Source: Burkholderia cenocepacia
Lineage (GTDB): Bacteria; Pseudomonadota; Gammaproteobacteria; Burkholderiales; Burkholderiaceae
DNA length: 64,000 nucleotides
Reading direction: 5' to 3'
Assembly: GCF_900446215.1 (NCBI RefSeq)
Contig: NZ_UAQZ01000007.1
Span: 496,001 to 560,000 of the forward strand
A model generated the notes under the pieces. That model saw only the letters and a program-made list of their open reading frames with translations, had not been told where the DNA came from and did not search any database. The position numbers and the translations under genes are program-made. Below, piece by piece: positions 1 to 8,633 of this stretch (positions are counted from its first letter, which is position 1; each line of letters begins with the position of its first letter).

Positions 1-2
1 AT

Positions 3-1019
3 GCGTCGGCGCCGCTGTCGGCGCTCTATGGCGCCGCCGGCGTCCAGCGCGATCCGGCGCTCACCGCGATGCTGCTGGAAGCCGGCGCCGATCCGAACGA
101 CGGCGAATCGCTGTATCACTCGGTGGAGAACCCGGCGTGCACGCGGCTGCTGCTCGAGCACGGCGCGCGGGTGGGCGGGACGAATGCGTTGCGACGCGCG
201 CTCGACGTGCCGGACGCGGCCGCGCTCGAACTGCTGCTCGCGCATGGCGGCGATCCGAACGAACCGGCCGGCGAGGGGCCGACCAGGACGTGGGGCGCGC
301 CGTTGCTGCGCGCGATCGCCGTGCGTTGCCCGGCGCGCCACGTCGCCGCGCTGCTGGCGGCCGGCGCCGATCCCCGCGCGCGGACCGCCGCGGGCGTCAG
401 CGCGTACCGGCTCGCGATGCAGACCGGATCGTCCGATGTCGCGGCGCTGTTGCGCGCGGCCGGCGCGGAGGAGGCGCTCGATGCGCACGACGCGTTCGTG
501 GCGGCGTGCGCGCGCGCCGATGCCGACGACGCACGGCGCATCCAGGCACGTCATCGCGAACTGCCCGGTGCGCTGTCCGACGACCGGCTGCGGTTGCTGC
601 CGGACGCCGCCGCATGGGGTTCGCGCGATGCGGTGAAGGTGATGGTCGAGCTGGGCTGGCCGATCGACGCGCGCGGCGGCGACTGGGACGCGAGCGCGCT
701 GAATCACGCGGTGTTCCGCGGCGATGCGGAACTGCTGGCGTTTCTGCTCGCGCACGGTGCGGGCTGGCGCGACCTGCACGGGTTCGGCAGCGACGCGCTC
801 GGTACGTTGTCGTGGGCGTCGGTCAACGAACCGGAGGGAGCCGGTGAGGCCGACTGGGAGGCATGCGCGCGCGTGCTGCTTGCGCATGGCGTGCCGCCAG
901 CGGTGCGCGATCCGTCGAATCCGGACGGCGTGCTGATCGACGGTCGCGCGATGCGGTTCTCCGAGGCCGTCACCGACGTGTTGCTCGGCAGCGACGGCGG
1001 GCGGCCCGTATCGACGTGA
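3..1019 (+). CDS. Ankyrin-repeat protein, 5'-truncated by the window edge
   Basis: The frame is open from the window edge to a TGA at 1017-1019, so the start lies outside the window. The product holds at least four to five ankyrin-like units, seen as recurring 'LLLEAGADPND', 'LLLEHGARVGG', 'LLLAHGGDPNE' and 'ALLAAGADPRA' ends with the preceding helix pairs. Later units (after about residue 200 of the visible part) are more degenerate, for example 'LLAFLLAHGAG'. Ankyrin stacks mediate protein-protein contacts; no enzymatic domain, signal peptide or membrane segment is visible. The partner cannot be inferred, because the downstream gene (a PEP-mutase-family enzyme) is unrelated and about 150 bp away. 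The first in-frame ATG at 69 lies inside a repeat and is not the true start. Confidence 0.85.
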   Translation, partial: ASAPLSALYGAAGVQRDPALTAMLLEAGADPNDGESLYHSVENPACTRLLLEHGARVGGTNALRRALDVPDAAALELLLAHGGDPNEPAGEGPTRTWGAPLLRAIAVRCPARHVAALLAAGADPRARTAAGVSAYRLAMQTGSSDVAALLRAAGAEEALDAHDAFVAACARADADDARRIQARHRELPGALSDDRLRLLPDAAAWGSRDAVKVMVELGWPIDARGGDWDASALNHAVFRGDAELLAFLLAHGAGWRDLHGFGSDALGTLSWASVNEPEGAGEADWEACARVLLAHGVPPAVRDPSNPDGVLIDGRAMRFSEAVTDVLLGSDGGRPVST

Positions 1020-1165
1020 ACCGACGCGGGCGGCCGCGCGGGGTGGCCTGCATTCGGCGTTGGGCCGCATTCTTCCTGTTGCGCGATGACATTTCGACGA
1101 AAGCTGAAACGTCGCGTGCACGACCGGCGTAAGCTCACCCGTCAACACTGTCCCTGGAGTTCGCG

Positions 1166-2026
1166 ATGATCCGTTCCGACCTGCAAGCCCGCCACGCCGA
1201 AGCTTTCCGTGCGCTGCATACGCGCCCCGGCGCGTTCATCATCCCGAACCCGTGGGACGCCGGCACCGCGCGCCTGCTCGCGATGGCCGGCTTCGAGGCG
1301 CTCGCCACGACCAGCGCCGGCTACGCGTTTTCGAAAGGGCAGCCCGACAACGCGATTGACCGCGACGCGATGCTCGATCACATCGCCGATCTCGTCGCCG
1401 CGGGGGGCCTGCCGGTGAGCGCCGATCTCGAGAACGGCTTCGGCGACGCGCCCGGCACGGTGGCCGAAACGATCCGGCTGGCGGCCGAAGCCGGCGCGGT
1501 CGGTGGCTCGATCGAGGATGCGACCGGTCGCGCCGATACGCCGATCTATGCGCGCGACGCGTCGGTCGAGCGCATCGCGGCGGCCGTCGACGCGGCGCGC
1601 GCGCTGCCGTTTCCGTTCACGCTGACCGCCCGCTGCGAAAACTACCTGCACGGCCGCCGCGACCTCGACGACACGATCGCGCGGCTCGTCGCCTATCGCG
1701 ACGCCGGCGCCGACGTGCTGTACGCGCCCGGCATCACCGACGCCGACGAGATCGCGGCGGTGACGCGGGCGGTCGGCGCGCCGGTCAATGTCGTCATGGG
1801 CCTGCAGGGCGGGCTGCTGAGCCTCGACGAACTGGCGGCGCTCGGCGTGAAGCGTGTCAGCGTCGGCGGCGCGCTGGCGCGGGCCGCGCTCGGCGCGTTC
1901 CTGCGCGCGGCGACGGAGATGAGGCGCGACGGCACCTTCACCTTTACCCAGGCGGCCGTGCCGGGGCGCGATATCAACCGCTGGTTTGCGGCGCCGGATA
2001 ATTCGCCGATTTTGTTCGACGAATGA
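1166..2026 (+). CDS. Isocitrate lyase/PEP mutase family protein
   Basis: A 286-residue cytoplasmic TIM-barrel protein of the short ICL/PEP-mutase family. Visible family signatures are 'FIIPNPWDAGTARLLA' near the N-terminus, 'DLENGFGDAP' with the Mg2+-binding acidic residues at about residues 87-96, and 'LTARCENYL' at about 152-160. Members act on C-C or C-P bonds of 2-oxo or phosphono acids (methylisocitrate, oxaloacetate, PEP). The KKCGH catalytic loop of true isocitrate lyases is not present, so it is not a glyoxylate-cycle enzyme. The exact substrate is unknown. The ATG at 1166 follows a CTGGAG Shine-Dalgarno at about 1152. The gene stands alone, with no phosphonate genes nearby. Confidence 0.88.
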   Translation: MIRSDLQARHAEAFRALHTRPGAFIIPNPWDAGTARLLAMAGFEALATTSAGYAFSKGQPDNAIDRDAMLDHIADLVAAGGLPVSADLENGFGDAPGTVAETIRLAAEAGAVGGSIEDATGRADTPIYARDASVERIAAAVDAARALPFPFTLTARCENYLHGRRDLDDTIARLVAYRDAGADVLYAPGITDADEIAAVTRAVGAPVNVVMGLQGGLLSLDELAALGVKRVSVGGALARAALGAFLRAATEMRRDGTFTFTQAAVPGRDINRWFAAPDNSPILFDE

Positions 2027-2361
2027 GCCCCAATAAAAGCCGGAATCGTTTACGGCGAAACATTGATTGACAATAATCAACCGGTTTCGCGTCCGAATTA
2101 ATCGTCGATGACGACGCGAAAATCATCGTCTATTCTCCGCATTCCGCCTGTTCGGCCACAGCCGGCGCGCCGCGCCTGACGCCCGGCGGGCCGTCAGGCG
2201 TGACGATCCCGCGCATTGTTGCAGGTTATTGTTCAGAGCGTTGCCGCGCGCGGCAGTTGCCGGATGATTTTTTGATTGATAATCTGCGGCACGTTCCAAT
2301 GGCCGGTCAGTGCGCCGCCGGGAATATCAATATATTCAATATATAAAAAGCTGAGAGAGCG
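2027..2361. other. AT-rich intergenic region with one strong inverted repeat
   Basis: This stretch between two same-strand genes holds no convincing ORF. It is clearly more AT-rich than its neighbours, especially the 'atatcaatatattcaatat' tract just before 2345. At 2173-2200 there is a 9-bp perfect inverted repeat (CGCCTGACG / CGTCAGGCG) with a 10-nt loop. It has no T-tract, so a simple intrinsic terminator is not supported. It could be a weak Rho-assisted terminator or a regulatory hairpin. Confidence 0.5.
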
Positions 2362-2628
2362 ATGACGATCCGAGAAAATCACCGCATGAGGTTTCGCGTG
2401 GGCGATGTCGTGACGCTTAAAACGGGCGGCCCGCGCATGACCGTCACGTATGCCGGGCCGGTCGTGTTCGACGACGGCGACTGGCTGATCTGCCAGTGGT
2501 TCGACGAAAGCGGCGAATTCCGGCAGGAAATGTTCCATCACGACACGGTGGTGCCCGAACCGCGCGCGATTTCGGCCGGGCGGGTCCGGCTGCGCATGCA
2601 GTCGCACCGCGACCGATCGGCGGCCTGA
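2362..2628 (+). CDS. YodC family protein (DUF2158)
   Basis: A small 88-residue protein. The core 'FRVGDVVTLKTGGPRMTV' followed by 'WLICQWFD...FRQEMFHHDTVV' is the DUF2158/YodC signature, a small beta-barrel with an SH3-like arrangement. The biochemical role of the family is not established. The ATG at 2362 is preceded by GAGAGAG at a suitable distance; a second in-frame ATG at 2383 would start directly at the domain. It lies behind the AT-rich tract, which is a likely promoter region, and is monocistronic. Confidence in the family is high, with no functional call. Confidence 0.8.
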   Translation: MTIRENHRMRFRVGDVVTLKTGGPRMTVTYAGPVVFDDGDWLICQWFDESGEFRQEMFHHDTVVPEPRAISAGRVRLRMQSHRDRSAA

Positions 2629-2733
2629 CGCCGGCCGCCTCAGCCATGCCGTGACTCGTCGCTCGCCGTCCGTACCGCGACATTTCACGCCATCCCGAAA
2701 CATGCGGCGGCGCACTGCGCCGATACTGAGCGC

Positions 2734-3894
2734 ATGAACCCGACCGATCCCATTGCCGCGGTCACGCACCGCGATCCCTATCCCTATTACGCCGCGCTCG
2801 TCGACGGGCCGCCGCTCGCGTTCGATGCCACGCTCGGCCTGTGGGTCGCGAGCCGCGCGACGGCCGTGACGGCCGTGCTCGGCGACCCGGCCTGCCGCGT
2901 GCGCCCGCTCGACGCGCCGGTGCCGCCCGCGTTGCGCGGCACGACGGCCGGCGCGCTGTTCGGCGAGCTGGTACGCATGAACGAGGGTGCATCGCGACAC
3001 GACGTACCGAAGCAGGTGTTGCGTGCGGCGTTCGCGCCGCTCGACCCGGCCGCGCTGCGCGATCGCGCCGAGGTGATTGCCGCGCGGCGGTTGTCCGCGC
3101 CCGGCGATGCCGACGCGCTGAACGCATGGTGCATGACGGTGCCCGTGTGCGCGGTTGCCGAGCTGCTGGGCTTCGACGAAACCCAGCTCGACGACATCGC
3201 GGCGCGGGTCGTCGAGTTCGTCGCGGCACTGTCGCCGCTGTCGGATGCCGCGGCGCTGGCGCGCGCGAGCGACGCGGCGCGACAACTGCTCGACCGGATG
3301 ACGGAACGCGTCGCGCAGTCGCATGCGCAGGACGGCACGCTGGTCGCCGCGGTGCAGCAAGCGGCCCGCGCGTCGGGCTGGCAGGCGGGCGGCGCGCTGG
3401 TCGCGAATCTCGTCGGGTTGCTGTCGCAAACATGCGAGGCGACCGCCGCATGGCTCGGCAATGCACTCGTGGCGTGGAACGGCGAAGCACGCGAGGTGCC
3501 GGACGCCGCCGCGATCGACGCATTCGTCGCCGAAGTCGGGCGTTTCGATTCACCGGTACAGAACACGCGCCGCTTCGTCGCGGCACGCACGACGATCGAA
3601 GGCGTGAGCGTCGAAGCCGGCGACGCGATCCTCGTCGTGCTGGCAGCGGCGAATCGCGATCCGGCCGTGCATCGCGAGCCGCACCGGCTGATGCCCGGCC
3701 GCACGGCGGGGCCGAATTTCGGCTTCGGCACGGGGCCGCATGGATGTCCGGGCGAGCGAATCGCACGGGCGGTCACGGCGGGGGCATTCGCGGCGCGGTT
3801 GCACGCGGGCGGCTGGCCGCCGCGTGACGCACTGAAGTGGGATTACCGCGCGTCGACCAACGTCAGGATGCCGAAGTTCGACGCGAGTCGGTGA
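2734..3894 (+). CDS. Cytochrome P450
   Basis: A 386-residue soluble bacterial-class P450. The heme-ligand loop 'FGFGTGPHGCPG' places the axial Cys near residue 338, the K-helix ExxR motif reads 'EVGR', followed by the usual 'FDSPVQNTRR', and the meander 'AANRDPAVHREPHRL' is intact. The I-helix carries 'SQTCEATAAW' in place of the canonical AGxxT motif, which may affect proton delivery. It would hydroxylate a small lipophilic substrate using electrons from a ferredoxin and reductase. Neither is adjacent, so the redox partner must lie elsewhere. The length is slightly shorter than the usual 400-420 residues, but all core motifs are present. The substrate cannot be inferred. Confidence 0.92.
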   Translation: MNPTDPIAAVTHRDPYPYYAALVDGPPLAFDATLGLWVASRATAVTAVLGDPACRVRPLDAPVPPALRGTTAGALFGELVRMNEGASRHDVPKQVLRAAFAPLDPAALRDRAEVIAARRLSAPGDADALNAWCMTVPVCAVAELLGFDETQLDDIAARVVEFVAALSPLSDAAALARASDAARQLLDRMTERVAQSHAQDGTLVAAVQQAARASGWQAGGALVANLVGLLSQTCEATAAWLGNALVAWNGEAREVPDAAAIDAFVAEVGRFDSPVQNTRRFVAARTTIEGVSVEAGDAILVVLAAANRDPAVHREPHRLMPGRTAGPNFGFGTGPHGCPGERIARAVTAGAFAARLHAGGWPPRDALKWDYRASTNVRMPKFDASR

Positions 3895-3909
3895 AGGGGA
3901 AAGAGGGAC

Positions 3910-4236
3910 CTACCGGCAGCCTTGTTTTTCCGCCCATTGCTCCTGGGCGGCGACACGGCGTTGCACGCGTTCGACGAGGCCGGTCGAAAAAGTCCGCATG
4001 CTGATACCGCGGCGCTTCGCGAGGATCGTCTGCGCGACGTCGGTGCGCGGGTTCGGCTGGCACGCCCAGTACAGCGTCATCAGCCAGCCGATGCCTGTCC
4101 ACGCGAACAGGGCGTTGAACATCGCGATCGTCAGCTTGTCGTGCCGGCCGCGCCGGTCGGCAATGACGGCCGGCAGGAAATAGAGCGCGATCGCCGCGAC
4201 TGAACCGGCCACTTGAATCAGGACTGCATCATGCAT
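3910..4236 (-). CDS. Superinfection immunity family membrane protein
   Basis: A protein of about 108 residues with two hydrophobic segments: 'VAGSVAAIALYFLPAVIA' and the region around 'FNALFAWTGIGWLMTLYWA'. The order LPAVIADRRGRH - N-LFAWTGIGW - WA matches the Imm_superinfect family (related to phage T4 Imm, which blocks entry of a second phage's DNA). The start is set at the ATG complementary to 4234-4236, which has GGAG 7 nt upstream; an in-frame ATG 24 nt upstream lacks this. The C-terminal 45 residues are polar and basic, presumably cytoplasmic. Chromosomal homologues are common outside prophages and their role is untested, so an antiphage function is inference only. Confidence 0.7.
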   Translation of the reverse strand: MHDAVLIQVAGSVAAIALYFLPAVIADRRGRHDKLTIAMFNALFAWTGIGWLMTLYWACQPNPRTDVAQTILAKRRGISMRTFSTGLVERVQRRVAAQEQWAEKQGCR

Positions 4237-4326
4237 GGTGCTGCTCCGTCCGAACTGCAATGAGGCTGATTGTCGCGCTTTTTCCGTTCGTGTGCAGGCA
4301 ATTGATTGTTGCGCTTTTAGTGACGA

Positions 4327-4746
4327 TCAGGCGGCTTCGACGTCGGTCGGCTGCACGTCGTTGCTCAGTGCGAAACCTTCGTCGAGCCAGCCCGTCACGC
4401 CGCCGATCATCAGCTTGACCGGGCGGCCGAGGCGCGCGAGCCGGATCGCCGCGCGGGCGGCGCCGTTGCAGTGCGGCCCCGCGCAGTAGACGACGAACAG
4501 CGTGTCGGCCGGGTAGCCGGCGAGCTTGCTTTCGACGATCTTGCGGTGCGGCAGGTTGCGCGCGCCGGGCACGTGGCCGGCGGCGAACTGGTCGGGGCCG
4601 CGCACGTCGAGCAGCACGAAATCGGACGTGCCGGATGCGAACGCGTCGTGCACGTCCCAGCAATCGGTCTCGAAGCGCAGCGAGGCCTCGAAATGCGCGA
4701 GGGCGGCGGGGCTGTCGGCGGCGGGGACGTCGGTGACGTGGGACAT
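4327..4746 (-). CDS. Rhodanese-like domain protein
   Basis: A 139-residue single-domain rhodanese. 'FVLLDVRGPDQFAAGHVPGARNLPH' is the typical N-terminal half, and the active loop 'VVYCAGPHCNGAARAA' carries the sulfur-accepting Cys near residue 90, ending with 'GGVTGWLDEGF'. Such proteins transfer sulfane sulfur or serve as thiol-redox carriers. The start at 4746 is chosen because the domain begins soon after; the reading frame stays open far upstream, but that overlaps the divergent regulator gene and is not coding. It is divergently arranged with the FtrA-like regulator at 4861, a pairing that suggests control by that regulator (inference). Confidence 0.88.
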   Translation of the reverse strand: MSHVTDVPAADSPAALAHFEASLRFETDCWDVHDAFASGTSDFVLLDVRGPDQFAAGHVPGARNLPHRKIVESKLAGYPADTLFVVYCAGPHCNGAARAAIRLARLGRPVKLMIGGVTGWLDEGFALSNDVQPTDVEAA

Positions 4747-4860
4747 GGTCAGGCTCTCCGGGTTGAACGGGCACGAAATGCGCCGCAATGAAGGGCAGTA
4801 TCGCGGTTCGGCGCGGGTCGCGGCAGTGGCGCGATCGACAAGTTCCGGTAACATCGCGCC

Positions 4861-5823
4861 ATGCACAATCATCTCGTCGTCGCGCTCGCCTACGATCGGC
4901 TCTGCACGTTCGAATTCGGCTGCGTGGTCGAACTGTTCGCGCTCGAGCGCCCCGAACTCGGCGTCGACTGGTATCGCTTCGCGGTATGCGCGAGCGAGCC
5001 GGGGCCGGTGCGCGCGGCGGGCGGCATTACCGTTGCCGCGCCCTACCGGCTCGCGACGCTCGATCGCGCGGACACCATCGTGATTCCCGGCTGGCGCGAT
5101 CCGGACGAATTGCCACCCGAGCCGTTGCTGAAGAAGCTGCGGGCCGCGCACCGGCGCGGCGCGCGGCTCTGCTCGATCTGTTCGGGCGTGTTCGTGCTCG
5201 CGGCGGCCGGCGTGCTCGACGGCCTCACCGTGACGACTCACTGGCGGTATGCGGAACGTCTGCAGGCCCGTTATCCGGCGCTGCGCGTGAATCCCGATGC
5301 GCTGTACGTCGACGAAGGGCAGATCGTCACGTCGGCCGGCTCGGCGGCGGGACTCGACATGCTGCTGCATCTCGTGCGCCGCGATCATGGCGGCGCGATC
5401 GCGAACCGCGTCGCGCAGCGTCTCGTGCTGCCGCCGCATCGCGACGGCGGCCAGGCGCAGTTCGTGCCGCGTCCGGTCGCACCGGGCGGCACCGACCGGC
5501 TCGCCAAGCTGATCGACTGGATGCGCGCGCATGCGGCCGAGCCGCACACGCTCGCGTCGCTCGCCGCGCAGGCCGCGATGAGCACGCGCACGCTGCAGCG
5601 TCAGTTCTCCGATGCGACGGGGATGTCGCCGCTCGCGTGGTTGATCCGCGAGCGCGTGAACGTCGCGAAGGACATGCTCGAGGCGCAGCCCGCGCTGCCC
5701 CTCGCACAAGTCGCGGCGCGCGCCGGGTTCGGTTCCGAGGAGTCGCTGCGCCGGCATTTCCGGCGCGTCGCGGCGACGAGCCCGGCCGCGTACCGGCGCG
5801 GGATGGATCGCGGCGGCACGTAG
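4861..5823 (+). CDS. ftrA: GlxA/FtrA-like AraC-family transcriptional regulator
   Basis: A 320-residue two-domain regulator. Residues 1-170 form a DJ-1/PfpI-like domain: 'FEFGCVVELFALE' early, and the nucleophile-elbow-like 'LCSICSGVFVLAAAG' with a Cys near residue 107. Residues about 210-315 form a double helix-turn-helix AraC domain: 'TLASLAAQAAMSTRTLQRQF' and 'LAQVAARAGFGSEESLRRHFRR'. GlxA-type proteins sense small metabolites through the first domain and activate neighbouring genes. The ATG at 4861 is separated by about 115 bp from the start of the divergent rhodanese gene, so both promoters share this gap. The inducer is unknown. The symbol is given by resemblance to FtrA; the general GlxA-family call is firmer. 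Confidence 0.88.
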   Translation: MHNHLVVALAYDRLCTFEFGCVVELFALERPELGVDWYRFAVCASEPGPVRAAGGITVAAPYRLATLDRADTIVIPGWRDPDELPPEPLLKKLRAAHRRGARLCSICSGVFVLAAAGVLDGLTVTTHWRYAERLQARYPALRVNPDALYVDEGQIVTSAGSAAGLDMLLHLVRRDHGGAIANRVAQRLVLPPHRDGGQAQFVPRPVAPGGTDRLAKLIDWMRAHAAEPHTLASLAAQAAMSTRTLQRQFSDATGMSPLAWLIRERVNVAKDMLEAQPALPLAQVAARAGFGSEESLRRHFRRVAATSPAAYRRGMDRGGT

Positions 5824-6008
5824 CGGGTGTCGGGCCGGAGCGCTCGCGCGACGATGAAAAGCCGTCCCTGCGGCACGATGCGCTCACCCGCGCGGCCGGG
5901 CTGCGCGACGCATTTCCGAACGCTGTCTGAACGGCCAGGAGGGGCGCCGGTGGGGGCGCATCGGCGTATGATCTGGGTTTTCGTCAGCCCGATCCAGGCA
6001 CCCCCACC

Positions 6009-7463
6009 ATGACTTCCGTCGACACTACCCCCGTCCTCGACCATGACAAGCTCGTTACCTTCATCGAGCGCAAGTGGAACGATGAAATCCTCCACGCCCT
6101 GACCGACTACATCGCGATTCCCGCGAAGAGCCCCGCATTCGACCCCGACTGGGCGAAACGCGGATATCTCGAGCGCGTCGTCACCGATGCCGCGCAGTGG
6201 GCCGAACGGCAGCCGGTGAAGGGCCTGAAGCTCGAAATCGTGCGCCTGCCGGGCCGCACGCCGGTGATCTTCTTCGAGTCCCCGGCCACGCGCTCGGGCA
6301 GCACCGACACGATCCTGCTGTACGGCCACCTCGACAAGCAGCCCGAATTCGACGGCTGGCGCGCGGACCTCGGCCCGTGGACGCCGAAGTTCGAGAACGG
6401 CAAGCTGTACGGCCGCGGCGGCGCGGACGACGGCTATGCGATCTACGCAAGCCTCGCGGCGCTCGGCGCGCTCGACGAGCAGGGCATCGAGCGGCCGCGC
6501 TGCGTCGGCCTGATCGAGACCTGCGAGGAGTCGGGCAGCTACGACCTGCTGCCGTATGTCGACGCATTGCGCGACCGGCTCGGTCAGGTGTCGCTCGTCG
6601 TGTGCCTCGATTCGGGCGCCGGCAATTACGACCAGATGTGGCTCACCACGTCGCTGCGCGGCCTCGTGTCCGGCGACCTGCAGGTCGAGGTGCTGGAAGA
6701 AGGCGTCCACTCGGGTGTCTACGGCGGCATCGCGCCGTCGAGCTTCCGCGTGATGCGCCAGCTGTTCGAGCGCCTCGAAGACGCGAAGAACGGCAACCTG
6801 CTGCCGGGCGTGTTCCATTGCGAGATTCCGTCGAGCCGCGTGCGCGAAGCCGAGGCCGCTGCCGCGATTCTCGGCGACACGGTGTGGAAGGGGCTGCCGT
6901 GGGCGTGCGGCCAGGATGGCAAGCCCGTGCTGCCGACCACGACCGATCCGCGCGAGGCGCTGCTGAATTCGACGTGGCGTCCGTCGCTGTCGGTGACGGG
7001 CGCGGCCGGCATGCCGGCGCTCGCCGATGCGGGCAACGTGCTGCGTCCGCGCACCGCATTCAAGCTGTCGCTGCGGCTGCCGCCGCTCGTCGACGCCGCG
7101 CAGGCCGTCCAGCAGCTCAAGGAATTGCTCGAACTCGATCCGCCGTACAACGCGAAGGTCACGTTCAAGCCGGACGCCGGCGCCGCGACGGGCTGGAGCG
7201 CGCCGGATCTCGCGCCGTGGCTCGCGTCGTCGCTCGACGCCGCGTCGCGCCGCCACTTCGGCGCCGACTGCGCGTACATGGGCCTCGGCGGCACGATCCC
7301 GCTGATGAACGTGCTGCAGGAAGGCTTCCCCGCAGCGCAATTCATGGTGTGCGGCGTGCTCGGGCCGAAGTCGAACGCGCACGGCCCGAACGAGTTCCTG
7401 CACGTACCGTATGCGAAGAAGCTCACCGCGGCCGTTGCCGACGTGATCGCGACCGCGCGCTGA
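6009..7463 (+). CDS. M20 family metallopeptidase/dipeptidase
   Basis: A 484-residue cytoplasmic M20 peptidase without a signal peptide. The di-zinc site is visible in order: His in 'LLYGHLDKQPEFDGW' (about residue 107), bridging Asp in 'GRGGADDGYA' (about 140), the catalytic Glu pair in 'IETCEESGS' (about 173), Asp in 'VCLDSGAGNYDQ', and a late His in 'SNAHGPNEF'. The Q in 'HLDKQP' and the large lid domain fit the carnosinase-like dipeptidase branch. It probably hydrolyses a dipeptide or N-acyl amino acid; specificity is not visible. It is followed closely by the Ldh2-family gene (about 60 bp), so the two may be co-transcribed. Confidence 0.88.
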   Translation: MTSVDTTPVLDHDKLVTFIERKWNDEILHALTDYIAIPAKSPAFDPDWAKRGYLERVVTDAAQWAERQPVKGLKLEIVRLPGRTPVIFFESPATRSGSTDTILLYGHLDKQPEFDGWRADLGPWTPKFENGKLYGRGGADDGYAIYASLAALGALDEQGIERPRCVGLIETCEESGSYDLLPYVDALRDRLGQVSLVVCLDSGAGNYDQMWLTTSLRGLVSGDLQVEVLEEGVHSGVYGGIAPSSFRVMRQLFERLEDAKNGNLLPGVFHCEIPSSRVREAEAAAAILGDTVWKGLPWACGQDGKPVLPTTTDPREALLNSTWRPSLSVTGAAGMPALADAGNVLRPRTAFKLSLRLPPLVDAAQAVQQLKELLELDPPYNAKVTFKPDAGAATGWSAPDLAPWLASSLDAASRRHFGADCAYMGLGGTIPLMNVLQEGFPAAQFMVCGVLGPKSNAHGPNEFLHVPYAKKLTAAVADVIATAR

Positions 7464-7523
7464 TCGGCGCAACGTTCGACGTACCGATTGCCCGACCCGA
7501 ACCGCCTTGATGGAGTGTTGCCG

Positions 7524-8633
7524 ATGACCGCACTGCCGACGCCCGATACCGAACCGCTGCGCATGCGCGCCGAATCGCTGCACGCCTTCGTCGCGGCACT
7601 CTGGGAACGGGCCGGCAGCCACCCGCGCGAGGCGACGCTCGTCGCCGATCACCTGGTCGGCGCGAATCTCGCGGGCCACGATTCGCACGGGATCGGGATG
7701 ATCCCGAATTACGTCGCGTCGTGGCGCGAAGGGCAGTTGCAGTTGAACGGGCACGCGTCGATCGTCCGCGACGGCGGCGCGGTGCTGACGATCGACGGCG
7801 GGCGCGGCTTCGGCCAGGTGATCGCGTTCGAGGCGATGGTCGAAGGAATCGAGCGCGCGCGGCGCATGGGCATCTGCGCGATCGGGCTGCGCGACGTTCA
7901 TCACCTCGGCCGCATCGGGCACTGGGCCGAGCAGTGCGCGCGCGCCGGGCTCGTGTCGTTCCATTTCGTCAACGTGCCGGGCGACCTGCTGGTCGCGCCG
8001 CTGCACGGCACCGATCCGCGTTTCGGCACGAATCCGTTCTGCGCCGCGTATCCGCGGGCGGGCAAGCCGCCGTTGCTGCTCGATTTCGCGACGAGCGCGA
8101 TCGCGTACGGCAAGACGCGTGTCGCGTACAACCAGGGCAAGCGCGTGCCGGCCGGGTCGCTGATCGACCATCGCGGCCAGCCGACCGACGATCCGGCCGT
8201 GATGCACGAGCAGCCGTTCGGCGCGCTGCTGCCGTTCGGGCTGCACAAGGGCTATGCGCTCGCGGCGATGTGCGAGATCTTCGGCGGCGCGCTGGTGGGC
8301 GGGCATACGACGTACGGCGATACGCTGCAGAAGACGAGCGCGATCGTCAACGGGATGCTCTCGGTGCTGATCGATCCGAACGCGTTCGACGCGGCCGATG
8401 CCGAACGCGAAGCCGATGCGTTCGTCGCGTGGGCGAAGGCGTCGCCGCGGGCCGGCGATGCGCCGGTGCAGGTGCCCGGCGAGCCGGAAGAGGCGAGCCG
8501 CGCCGCACGCGGCACGGCCGGGATTCCGGTCGACCGCGCAACGTGGCGGCAGATTCGCGAGAGCGCGGCGGCCGTCGGGGTCGACGCGGCCGAGTTCGAT
8601 GCGTGGACGCAGCGCTGCGAGGCGTCCGCATGA
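7524..8633 (+). CDS. Ldh2 family malate/lactate/ureidoglycolate-type dehydrogenase
   Basis: A 369-residue NAD(P)-dependent 2-hydroxyacid oxidoreductase of the MdhDH/YlbC fold, which is not a Rossmann enzyme. The signature 'LAGHDSHGIGMIPNYV' carries the catalytic His, followed by 'RDVHHLGRIGHWAEQCA' and the strong 'GTNPFCAAYP' and 'GLHKGYALAAMCEIFGGALVGG' blocks. The start at 7524 is preferred over the in-frame start at 7488 because GGAG sits about 10 nt upstream. The stop overlaps the next start (ATGA at 8630-8633), so the TfoX-like gene is translationally coupled. The true substrate within the malate, lactate, ureidoglycolate and sulfolactate family cannot be read from the sequence. Confidence 0.87.
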   Translation: MTALPTPDTEPLRMRAESLHAFVAALWERAGSHPREATLVADHLVGANLAGHDSHGIGMIPNYVASWREGQLQLNGHASIVRDGGAVLTIDGGRGFGQVIAFEAMVEGIERARRMGICAIGLRDVHHLGRIGHWAEQCARAGLVSFHFVNVPGDLLVAPLHGTDPRFGTNPFCAAYPRAGKPPLLLDFATSAIAYGKTRVAYNQGKRVPAGSLIDHRGQPTDDPAVMHEQPFGALLPFGLHKGYALAAMCEIFGGALVGGHTTYGDTLQKTSAIVNGMLSVLIDPNAFDAADAEREADAFVAWAKASPRAGDAPVQVPGEPEEASRAARGTAGIPVDRATWRQIRESAAAVGVDAAEFDAWTQRCEASA

